Both the position numbers and the translations under genes were made by a program. A stretch of DNA of 64,000 bases from Gemmatimonadales bacterium (lineage in GTDB: Bacteria > Gemmatimonadota > Glassbacteria > GWA2-58-10): assembly GCA_024278175.1 (NCBI GenBank), contig JAJRTS010000070.1, forward strand, positions 86,278 to 150,277, read 5' to 3'. Below are positions 7,863-15,267 of this stretch, piece by piece. The notes beneath the pieces are model-generated. The model had not been told where the DNA came from. It worked only from the letters and a program-made list of their open reading frames with translations, and ran no database searches. Each line of letters begins with the position of its first letter. The stretch's first letter is position 1.

Positions 7863-9206
7863 ATGTCCGGGCTGCGAGGGCAGGATGTCCGCCGTACGGC
7901 TGTGGAGATACTGGCCGAAAGCGGTGAAATAGAGTTGGACCGCGACAGCCGTCTGGCCAGGCTGAAAGCGAAGGACCGGGCGCTGGCCCGCGCGCTGGTG
8001 CTGGGTGTGTTGCAAAACAGGACCCTGATCGACTATTATCTGGCCCGGTTCCTGGCCAGCGGCAGGCCCGACGAACTGCCGCCGCCGCTGCTGAATATCC
8101 TGCGTATTTCGGTCTGCCAGCTTCGATTCATGGAGCGTGTTCCGGACTATGCGGTGGTCAGCCAGGCGGTGGAACTGGCCCGGGCTGCCGGGCTGGACGG
8201 GCTGAGTGGGCTGGTCAACGGAGTGCTGCGCAATCTGGTGCGCGGCTGGTACAGCGTAAAACTGCCCGGGCGCATGGCCGACCCCCTGCGTTACCTGGAG
8301 GTTAAATACAGCCATCCCTCGTGGATGGTGCGCCGCTACCTGAACCGGTTCGGGCTGGAAGAGGCCGGGAAGCTGCTGGAGGCGAACAACGCCCCCGCCA
8401 CGCTGACTCTTCGCGATGAGCAACTCGCCGCGGGAGGGCAAAGCAATCTCGGCGCGCTGCTGGCCGATGACGGGTATCAGATCCGCCCCGGGCGGTTTCT
8501 GCCGGAGGCGCTCGAAGTGCCAGGCCGCGGCGCGTATCCACCGGCCCTGCCGGGTTTCGGGCAGGGACGTTTCTACGTGCAGGACGAGGCCGCGATGCTC
8601 GCCGCAAGGCTGGCGGCCGGCGAGGGCGCGCAGGCTCTGGTCGTCGCTGTCTGCGCCGCGCCCGGTGGCAAGGCTACCGGGCTGGCGCGGCTTTGTCCGG
8701 ATGCCCTCGTGCTCGCTCTCGACAGCAGCGGATACCGCATGAGCCGGATGGGCGATAATCTTAAACGGCTGGAACTGACGCGGCGCGTGAAGCTTGCGCG
8801 CTGCGATGCACGCAGCAGTGCGTTACGCGAGGGCAGCGCGCAACTGGTTCTCTGCGATGTGCCCTGCAGCGGCACGGGCGTTATCAGGCGTAAGCCGGAG
8901 ATTCGCTGGCGCATTTCCCACGGGGACGTCAAGGCTCTCGCGGCGGTTCAGCTTAGCATCCTGCGTAAGTCGGCGGCGCTGGTGGCCCCGGCGGGCGCAC
9001 TGGTATACAGCACCTGCTCGCTGGAGCCGGAGGAAAACTCCGCGGTGGTGGAGCGTTTTCTCTCCGGCAGCGACCGGTTCAGGCTGGAGAGTGCGGGAGA
9101 TTACCTTCCCGAACAGGTTGTAAGCCCCCGGGGATACCTGGAGACGATGCCGCACGTGCACGGAATCGACGGCGCTTTTGCGGCCAGGATGATCCGCTAC
9201 GGCTGA
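7863..9206 (+). CDS. rsmB: 16S rRNA (cytosine-967-C5)-methyltransferase RsmB (Sun)
   Basis: SAM-dependent m5C methyltransferase of small-subunit rRNA. An N-terminal NusB-like RNA-binding domain (DVRRTAVEIL to about residue 130) is followed by the Rossmann methyltransferase with CAAPGGKATGLARL, the catalytic-loop DVPCSGTGVIRRKPEIRW and the second Cys motif YSTCSLEPEEN. About 447 residues, normal for the family. ATG 7863 is preferred over ATG 7854 because AGGAAGG ends nine bases before it. Followed 42 bases later by the PASTA protein. Confidence 0.95.
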   Translation: MSGLRGQDVRRTAVEILAESGEIELDRDSRLARLKAKDRALARALVLGVLQNRTLIDYYLARFLASGRPDELPPPLLNILRISVCQLRFMERVPDYAVVSQAVELARAAGLDGLSGLVNGVLRNLVRGWYSVKLPGRMADPLRYLEVKYSHPSWMVRRYLNRFGLEEAGKLLEANNAPATLTLRDEQLAAGGQSNLGALLADDGYQIRPGRFLPEALEVPGRGAYPPALPGFGQGRFYVQDEAAMLAARLAAGEGAQALVVAVCAAPGGKATGLARLCPDALVLALDSSGYRMSRMGDNLKRLELTRRVKLARCDARSSALREGSAQLVLCDVPCSGTGVIRRKPEIRWRISHGDVKALAAVQLSILRKSAALVAPAGALVYSTCSLEPEENSAVVERFLSGSDRFRLESAGDYLPEQVVSPRGYLETMPHVHGIDGAFAARMIRYG

Positions 9207-9248
9207 TGTGGAGACTGAAGCAGAGTTGCATTTTCATGGAGAAAAGAA

Positions 9249-9980
9249 TTGAGCGATAAACTGAAAAATCTGTTGATTTATGCGTTGACCGCCGCCGTAT
9301 CGTTCTTTTTCGGTCTGTTTATCCTGGACCAGGTAATTCTGCCCCAGCTTACCGGGGCTGGTCGGGAATCCGAGGTGCCGGAGCTTCTCGGCAAGAGCCG
9401 GGACCAGGCAGCCGCCGCCTGCCGGGACGCGGGCTTTGGTTTCGAGGTCCACGGCGAAACCTACAGCTCCAATGTCGGGGCCGGCCACGTGCTGGACCAG
9501 GACCCGGAGCAGGGCATGGTGGTCAAGCAGGGCCGCAGCATTTACGTGATCCTGAGCAAAGGGCGGGAGATGGTTGGCGTGCCGCACGTTGTCGGGCTCA
9601 CCAGCCGGCAGGCGTCGATTCTGATCGAGAACAGTTTCCTGGTTATGGATAGCGTGCTTAGCGCCCCCGATGAAGGGACGGCGCGCGGCAGGGTCGTGGC
9701 GGTGGAGCCGCCTCCCGGCACCTCGCTGCCCAAGGGTTCGCTGGTGACGCTCACCGTTTCCACGGGCGCGAAAAAAGTGAGGGTCCCCTCGCTGATCGAC
9801 AAGTCGGTCGACGAGGCCCGGGCTATTTTGCGCGGTGCCGGTCTGGCAATCGGCGAAGTTTCTTTTCGCTACAACCGTTATCTGAGCGCGGGCAGGATTA
9901 TCGACCAGCATCCCCTCGAACGCACACCGGTGGAATCGGGCGTCACGGTGGACGTGGTGGTCTCCACTACCAGCCGGTAA
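9249..9980 (+). CDS. Membrane-anchored protein with three PASTA domains
   Basis: 243 residues: one N-terminal membrane helix (about residues 7-28), then three PASTA repeats (starting near EVPELLGKSRDQA, GVPHVVGLTSRQA and RVPSLIDKSVDEA), each about 65-70 residues with the typical DQDPEQG / EPPPGT / HPLERTP segment before the last strand. PASTA domains bind muropeptides or wall polymers and normally belong to PknB-like kinases or PBPs; here neither a kinase nor a transpeptidase domain is attached. Start TTG 9249 with GGAG at a proper distance. Probably co-transcribed with rsmB. Role in wall sensing is inferred. Confidence 0.88.
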   Translation: MSDKLKNLLIYALTAAVSFFFGLFILDQVILPQLTGAGRESEVPELLGKSRDQAAAACRDAGFGFEVHGETYSSNVGAGHVLDQDPEQGMVVKQGRSIYVILSKGREMVGVPHVVGLTSRQASILIENSFLVMDSVLSAPDEGTARGRVVAVEPPPGTSLPKGSLVTLTVSTGAKKVRVPSLIDKSVDEARAILRGAGLAIGEVSFRYNRYLSAGRIIDQHPLERTPVESGVTVDVVVSTTSR

Positions 9981-10014
9981 TTCCCACTGTAACTCGCAAA
10001 TTACGCACAAACAG

Positions 10015-10043
10015 TTGATTTTTGCTGCTAACCCCATTAAATT
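10015..10043 (+). promoter_or_regulatory. Candidate promoter for the ffh-rpsP-rimM-trmD operon
   Basis: TTGATT (10015-10020), 17-base spacer, TAAATT (10038-10043), about 75 bases before the ffh start. Confidence 0.5.
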
Positions 10044-10119
10044 ATTATCTTTTCGGTCGATACCCGGCCAACAGTTGGAAGATGCGGCTAAAACAGGTAA
10101 GCAGGGACTTGGGTAAGGC

Positions 10120-11472
10120 ATGTTCGACGAACTCAGTGAGAAACTTGAAGGCATAATACGCAAGCTCGGCGGCAAGGCGGTGCTGGGTGGGGATGTGGTG
10201 GACGAGAGTCTGCGCGAGATCCGCCGCGTGCTGCTCGAAGCAGATGTCAACTACAAGCTGGTGCAGGATTTCCTGGCCTCGGTGCGCGAGAAGGCCACCG
10301 GCCAGGCAGTGATCAAGAGTGTCAGTCCCGGCCAGATGATGGTCAAGGTGGTCCACGACGAGCTGGTGGAAATGCTCGGCGGCAGCAGCCGGGAGTTGAA
10401 CCTCCAGGGCGGCGGGATCAAGGTAATCATGCTCTGCGGGTTGCAGGGATCGGGTAAAACGACCACTGCCGGTAAGCTGGCCCGGCGGCTGAAGAAGGAC
10501 GGCCGCAAGCCGATGATGGTGGCGGCGGATATTTACCGCCCGGCCGCTGTGGAGCAGCTCAAGACTTTGGGCGACCGCCTGGACGTGCCCACTTTCGTCC
10601 CGCGCCGGGGCGAGAAGAAAGTAACCCGGATTGTGGCCGACGCCCTGGTTGAGGCCAACGGCACGGGGATCGACACCGTGCTGATCGATACCGCGGGCCG
10701 CCTGCAGATCGACAGCGCGATGATGGACGAGCTGGCCGGGCTGAAAAAGAAGTTCGGCCCGCAGGAAATCCTGCTGGTTGTCGATGCGATGACCGGGCAG
10801 GAAGCGGTCAATATCGCCGAGGCGTTCCACGAGCAGTTGAGCCTGACCGGTCTGGTGCTGACCAAGTTAGATGGTGACGCGCGCGGTGGCGCGGCCCTCT
10901 CGATCTATGGTGTGACCAAAGTGCCGATCAAGCTGATCGGTGTGGGCGAGGGACTCGATGCGCTCGAGACGTTCCATCCCGACCGGATGGTCTCCCGGAT
11001 GTTGCAGATGGGCGATATCGTCTCCCTCGTCGAGCGCGCCGAGGAACAGATGGATGCCGAGGAGGCCCAGCGGCTGGAGAAAAAAGTGATGAGCCGCGGG
11101 GACATGGACCTCGACGATTTTCTCTCCACCATGCGCCAGCTCGGGCGGCTGGGTTCGATGGAGAGTATTCTGAGGATGATTCCCGGTGTGAGCGGCAAGA
11201 TGTTGCGTAACGCCGATCTGGACCCCGGAAAATTCAAACGGCTGGAGGGGATCGTGCTCAGCATGACGCCGGCCGAGCGCTCGAAGCCCAAGACGATCAA
11301 CGCCTCGCGCCGCAAGCGAATCGCCGCCGGCAGCGGGACCACGATGCAGGATGTCAACCAGTTGCTCAAGCAGTTTGACCAGATGCGCAAGATGATGAAG
11401 CAGATGGGGGTTTTCTCGGGCGGACGAGGCGGGAAACTGAATATGCGCGGGCTTAACCCGTTCGGAAAATAA
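10120..11472 (+). CDS. ffh: Signal recognition particle protein Ffh (SRP54)
   Basis: GTPase that binds signal peptides and 4.5S RNA and delivers ribosomes to FtsY at the membrane. N domain from residue 1, then the G domain with P-loop GLQGSGKTTTAGKLA, DTAGRLQ and TKLDGDARGG, and the signature GVGEGLDALETFHPDRM. A Met-rich C-terminal M domain ends with QFDQMRKMMKQMG. 450 residues, the family length. First of the common block ffh-rpsP-rimM-trmD-rplS. Confidence 0.97.
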   Translation: MFDELSEKLEGIIRKLGGKAVLGGDVVDESLREIRRVLLEADVNYKLVQDFLASVREKATGQAVIKSVSPGQMMVKVVHDELVEMLGGSSRELNLQGGGIKVIMLCGLQGSGKTTTAGKLARRLKKDGRKPMMVAADIYRPAAVEQLKTLGDRLDVPTFVPRRGEKKVTRIVADALVEANGTGIDTVLIDTAGRLQIDSAMMDELAGLKKKFGPQEILLVVDAMTGQEAVNIAEAFHEQLSLTGLVLTKLDGDARGGAALSIYGVTKVPIKLIGVGEGLDALETFHPDRMVSRMLQMGDIVSLVERAEEQMDAEEAQRLEKKVMSRGDMDLDDFLSTMRQLGRLGSMESILRMIPGVSGKMLRNADLDPGKFKRLEGIVLSMTPAERSKPKTINASRRKRIAAGSGTTMQDVNQLLKQFDQMRKMMKQMGVFSGGRGGKLNMRGLNPFGK

Positions 11473-11563
11473 AAACAGAGAAATATTTCAGTCAATGCGG
11501 CCGGTTCATCTTGATAAAAGCCGCGCAAATGCAGTAGTATCACGGTAACTTAAGGAGTAACGA

Positions 11564-11896
11564 ATGTCAGTTAAGATCAGGCTGCGCAGGATGGGTAAAA
11601 AGAAGCAGCCACACTACCGCCTGGCGGTGGTCGATTCGCGGGTGAAACGCGATGGCCGGTTTATCGAATTTGTCGGCCGCTACGTGCCGACCACCGAGCC
11701 TCAGACCGTGGAACTCAAAGAGGACCGTCTGTTCTACTGGCTGGGCCAGGGCGCTATCTGCAGCGATACGGTCAGCAGTCTGCTGCGCCGCGAGGGCTTG
11801 CTGCAGAAGTGGCACGAGTTGGGCCTGAGCAGGGCAGGCGAAAAGAAACCGGCCGCCAAGCCTGCCGCCGAGGCCGACTCTGCCCAGGACAGTTGA
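11564..11896 (+). CDS. rpsP: 30S ribosomal protein S16
   Basis: 110 residues. N-terminal VKIRLRRMGKKKQPHYRL and the IEFVGRYVPTTEP stretch are the S16 core; the C-terminal tail is Ala/Lys-rich and variable, as usual. AAGGAG lies a few bases before the ATG. It lies between ffh and rimM. Confidence 0.97.
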   Translation: MSVKIRLRRMGKKKQPHYRLAVVDSRVKRDGRFIEFVGRYVPTTEPQTVELKEDRLFYWLGQGAICSDTVSSLLRREGLLQKWHELGLSRAGEKKPAAKPAAEADSAQDS

Positions 11897-11917
11897 CCTG
11901 GGAGATGGAGGTGCAAG

Positions 11918-12487
11918 CTGACCTCGCCGGATAAAAGTGGGCGCTCCGCGCGAAGCGATGAACGAAGTATACGGTACCTGCTGGTCGGCGAGGTGGTAAA
12001 GCCCCACGGCGTGCGTGGTGAGTTGGCGGTCCGCTCGCTTACCGAACGGCCCGAACTGAGGTTTGCCGCCGGCGCGGTGCTGATGCTGGGAGCCGCTGAA
12101 AACTCCCTGCGCCAGGTGAGGGTTGAGCGGGCCAGGCCGCACAAGCAGGGTTTCCTGCTTTGGCTCGATTGTGTGACCGACCGCGACGGGGCCGAACAGA
12201 TCCGTGGCCAGGGACTTTATATCAGGGTCGCGGACGCCGCGGAGCCGCTGGAGAGAGAGAGCTACTACCATCACCAGTTGATCGGGATGACGGTGCGGGA
12301 CAACACGCTGGGTGAACTGGGCAGGGTGGTCGCCTTGGCCGAAACACCGGCGCACGACCTGCTGGAAATAGCGCGGCCGGGCAAACCGAGCTGCTACCTG
12401 CCGCTGATCGGTCGGTTCGTGCTTAGCGTGGAACTGGAAGCGGGCGAGATAGTGACCGAGGTCCCGCCGGGCTTAATGGAAACCTGA
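11918..12487 (+). CDS. rimM: Ribosome maturation factor RimM, apparently starting at CTG
   Basis: Assembly factor of the 30S head that binds S19. The N-terminal RimM domain begins YLLVGEVVKPHGVRGELAV and the PRC-barrel domain carries IGMTVRDNTLGELGRV and the final CYLPLIGRFV region. The first ATG/GTG/TTG in frame (GTG 11993) falls inside the first conserved strand and would remove YLLVGE. The only well-placed upstream codon is CTG 11918, six bases after GGAGG, giving 189 residues with a short variable leader. ATG 11958 is out of frame. The exact start is inferred; the gene identity is not in doubt. Confidence 0.9.
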   Translation: MTSPDKSGRSARSDERSIRYLLVGEVVKPHGVRGELAVRSLTERPELRFAAGAVLMLGAAENSLRQVRVERARPHKQGFLLWLDCVTDRDGAEQIRGQGLYIRVADAAEPLERESYYHHQLIGMTVRDNTLGELGRVVALAETPAHDLLEIARPGKPSCYLPLIGRFVLSVELEAGEIVTEVPPGLMET

Positions 12488-12491
12488 GCCG

Positions 12492-13187
12492 ATGTTGAAG
12501 ATCGACATAGTAACCCTGTTCCCGGACTATTTCCGGCAGGCGCTCGACACGTCTATCACCGGCCGGGCGCGCAGGGACAAGTTGGTGGAGTTCCGGCTCG
12601 TGAACCTGCGGGATTTCGCCGTGGACCGTCATGGGAGCGTGGACGACTACCCTTACGGCGGAGGGCCGGGAATGGTGCTGCGCCCTGAGCCGCTGTTCGA
12701 TGCGGTGGAGCACTGCGCGAGTACGCTTCAGCCTGCCGCCGCCGAGGGGAAAAGCCGTGTTATCCTGCTTTCGGCACGCGGGGAGGCCCTGGATCAGCGC
12801 CGGGCCGAGCGTTATTCGCTGCTGGAGCATATCGTGCTGATCTGCGGCCATTACAAGGATGTGGACCAGCGCGTGGCCGAGAACCTGGCGGACGAGCAGC
12901 TGAGGATCGGCGATTACGTGCTCTCCGGTGGCGAGCCGGCCGCGGCGGTGGTTGTGGACGCGGTGGTGAGGCTGCTGCCCGGAGCGCTGGGGGATTTTGA
13001 CTCGGCGCAGGGAGATTCGTTCAGCGAGCGGTTGTTGGGGCCTCCGCACTACACACGGCCCCGCGAGTACCGTGGCTGGGAAGTGCCGGAGGTGCTGACC
13101 GGCGGAAACCATGAGAAAATCAAGGTCTGGCGCGAGGAGCGGGCGCGGGAAACAACCCGCCGCTATCGTCCTGATTTACTTGAATAG
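12492..13187 (+). CDS. trmD: tRNA (guanine-37-N1)-methyltransferase TrmD
   Basis: SPOUT-class methyltransferase making m1G37. Seen: KIDIVTLFPDYF at the start, DYPYGGGPGMVL, the trefoil-knot segments ICGHYKDVDQRVAE and IGDYVLSGGEPAA, and the C-terminal GGNHEKIKVWREE. 231 residues. Four bases after rimM. The stop is TAG, and its last base is the first base of a small inverted-repeat element: the preserved target copy downstream (13242-13250) would have read GAA TAA. Confidence 0.97.
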   Translation: MLKIDIVTLFPDYFRQALDTSITGRARRDKLVEFRLVNLRDFAVDRHGSVDDYPYGGGPGMVLRPEPLFDAVEHCASTLQPAAAEGKSRVILLSARGEALDQRRAERYSLLEHIVLICGHYKDVDQRVAENLADEQLRIGDYVLSGGEPAAAVVVDAVVRLLPGALGDFDSAQGDSFSERLLGPPHYTRPREYRGWEVPEVLTGGNHEKIKVWREERARETTRRYRPDLLE

Positions 13188-13241
13188 AGACCTTTGATTT
13201 AATTTCAGACCGATTGAGAAAATTATTTTTTCAAAGGTCTG
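13187..13241. mobile_element. MITE-like element, family R1 copy A (short form), inserted at the trmD stop
   Basis: A 55-bp element with imperfect terminal inverted repeats GAGACCTTTGA / TCAAAGGTCTG, flanked by a perfect 9-bp direct repeat ACTTGAATA (13178-13186 and 13242-13250) that looks like a target-site duplication. Its left end matches, in reverse complement, the right end of copies at 42061-42296 and 59743-59990, so it is an inverted, internally deleted relative. No coding capacity. Confidence 0.75.
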
Positions 13242-13337
13242 ACTTGAATAATATGCCTGGTTTGAATTAGGATTACCATCTGGAATGATAAATGCGAAAC
13301 AAGCCGTCCATCAACGGATGACCAGCAAGCGAGGATA

Positions 13338-13691
13338 ATGATGCACAAGTTAGCGGATGTCGAGCAGGAGTACCTCAAAAAGGCCGAGGATATCCCGGAG
13401 TTCGCTCCCGGCGACACGATCCGGGTGCAGATCTGGGTTCGCGAGGGCAATAAGGAGCGGATCCAGGCGTTCGTGGGCGTTGTGATTCAGCGCCGCGGCG
13501 GCGGAATCAACGAGACTTTCACCGTCCGCAAGATTTCCAACGGCGTGGGCGTGGAACGGATTTTCCCCCTGCACTCACCGATTATCGAGAGTATCAAACT
13601 GGTGCGCCGGGGCAAGGTCCGCAGGGCCAAGCTCTATTACCTGCGCAAGCTCACCGGTAAGGCCGCCAGGATCAAGGAGCGCCGCACCTGA
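13338..13691 (+). CDS. rplS: 50S ribosomal protein L19
   Basis: 117 residues with the L19 core [38 protein letters not shown] and [20 protein letters not shown] 13338 has GAGGATA upstream; a second ATG follows immediately. It completes rpsP-rimM-trmD-rplS, although the MITE-like element lies between trmD and rplS. Confidence 0.97.
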   Translation: MMHKLADVEQEYLKKAEDIPEFAPGDTIRVQIWVREGNKERIQAFVGVVIQRRGGGINETFTVRKISNGVGVERIFPLHSPIIESIKLVRRGKVRRAKLYYLRKLTGKAARIKERRT

Positions 13692-13730
13692 TCGGGGCAG
13701 ACTCGTAACAGGAACAGGGTTGATGTTTGC

Positions 13731-13764
13731 ACGGCTGGCGGGGAGACCTTGCCAGCCGTTTTTT
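13731..13764 (+). terminator. Intrinsic terminator after rplS
   Basis: 9-bp perfect stem 13731-13739 / 13751-13759 with an 11-base loop and a T6 tract. Confidence 0.88.
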
Positions 13765-13926
13765 ATTGTTGTAGGTTTTCTGCTGAATCAAGCGCTAAGA
13801 GTTGCCGGTGTTTTGCGATCCGCTTGCACGAACAATGAGAAGGCAAGCACTTGTTTTAAGCCCATGCTTAGGGGTTGCTCCCTGTCAGGCAAGTATTCAG
13901 GGACGCTGGGGACGGTGTTTTTCGGT

Positions 13927-14152
13927 GGCCGCGCATGTTTGAGCCACTGAGCGGGTAGCGTGTAATGACATGGTATCCCACAAGAGGCAATAGAGGTGTA
14001 ACTCTTGCCTGGCGTGCGATTCGCTTCCAGCGTGCCTTGCACCGCGGGAGCGCTTATTTTGCCTATAACACTCAATAGCCAACAGAAGACAATGAGTGGA
14101 TGCGAGTTCGCGGCCACCACTGGTTTTGCTGCTTTTGCCGAAACAAAAGCAG
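13927..14152 (+). repeat. Structured dispersed repeat, family R5 copy 1
   Basis: About 225 bp that align with 52042-52262. Shared near-identical blocks include ATG-TTGAGCCAC / TCTGAGCCAC, GGGTAGCGTGTA, GGCGTGCGATTCGCTTCCAG and TGCGAGTTCG. The blocks are separated by hairpins whose sequence differs but whose pairing is kept; the last is 14129-14137 / 14144-14152. No gene is seen in the gap 13765-14292 apart from this element. Function unknown: structured RNA or non-autonomous mobile element. Confidence 0.7.
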
Positions 14153-14292
14153 AAAGAATTCTTTATTGCATATTATGTTAAGTTATTACAAGTTGAGAGT
14201 TAGTGGGGTACAGGTAGTAAAATATCTTTTTGACTGCTATGCCGCGAGGCAGTTAAATTTTCGAGTGTTTTTTAATGAAATGAGCGCCACCG

Positions 14293-15267
14293 ATGAGCAT
14301 GGCCGAACTGAGCGTACTGGGTATCCGTTCACTGATCGATTCGCTCGACGAGGTGCCGGAGGAGATGTTGCTCTCTCTGGAGGCCGACAGCCGTGCCCAG
14401 GTACGCGAGTTGGCTGCCCGGCTTCGCCGCAGGGCTGAGGCCGAGCGGGAGCGGCAGGCCGTTCAGCAGCGGATGCTGGCCCTGGAGCATAAGTATCACG
14501 GCAAGGGGTTGCGCCTGGTGGCCGGGGTGGACGAGGCCGGCAGGGGACCGCTGGCCGGGCCGGTGGTGGCGGCGGCGGTGGTGTTCGAGCCGGGCGGCGA
14601 ACTTCCGCACGCCCGCGACTCCAAGTCGATCCCCGAACAGCGGCGCGAGGAACTTTTTAAGCAGATTCACGACTGCGCCATTGCGGTGGGGGTGGGTGTC
14701 GTGGATCATCACCAGATCGACAGGATCAACATCCACAACGCGAGTATCCTGGCGATGTACAGGGCGGTGGAGCAGCTTTGTGTGCAGCCGGAGGCCGTGC
14801 TGGTGGATGGTAAAATGGTGCTGAAAATGGACGTCCCCCAGGAGGCCGTGGTGGGGGGCGACCGCAAGTGTCTCTCGATAGCCGCCGCCTCGATCGTGGC
14901 CAAGGTGACCCGCGACAGGATGATGGCGGAGTTCGACCGTGGCTACCCCGGCTATGGTTTCGCCCGGCACAAGGGCTATCCCACGGCGGACCACGTGCGG
15001 GCTCTTCAGGAGTTCGGCCCCTGCCCGATCCATCGCCGCACGTTCGGCCCGGTGGCCGGGTGCGGTTCGTTCGGCAAGGGGCTGTGGACTGAATTTTACC
15101 ACGGGCTTGTGGCGGCCGCCGGAGCCGATGAGCTGGAAGCGATAGCGGCCTCGATCAGGCCGCGCCGCGGCGAGCTCAACAGCGGCGAACTGGCAAGCCT
15201 GCGGGGGCTCTACAAGCGAAAGCGCGAACTCTTCGAGACTGACCGGGACCAGGGAGAAGTGAAATGA
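14293..15267 (+). CDS. rnhB: Ribonuclease HII
   Basis: Endonuclease that cuts RNA primers and single ribonucleotides in DNA. The catalytic domain starts near residue 75 with VAGVDEAGRGPLAGPVVAA (first Asp-Glu pair), followed by DSKSIPEQRREEL, the VLVDG strand, SIAAASIVAKVTRDRMM and the HKGYPTADH motif. About 324 residues: an N-terminal helical extension of ~70 residues, as in Bacillus RnhB, and an extra C-terminal tail of ~60 residues rich in charged residues. Its TGA overlaps the next gene's ATG by four bases. Confidence 0.95.
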   Translation: MSMAELSVLGIRSLIDSLDEVPEEMLLSLEADSRAQVRELAARLRRRAEAERERQAVQQRMLALEHKYHGKGLRLVAGVDEAGRGPLAGPVVAAAVVFEPGGELPHARDSKSIPEQRREELFKQIHDCAIAVGVGVVDHHQIDRINIHNASILAMYRAVEQLCVQPEAVLVDGKMVLKMDVPQEAVVGGDRKCLSIAAASIVAKVTRDRMMAEFDRGYPGYGFARHKGYPTADHVRALQEFGPCPIHRRTFGPVAGCGSFGKGLWTEFYHGLVAAAGADELEAIAASIRPRRGELNSGELASLRGLYKRKRELFETDRDQGEVK

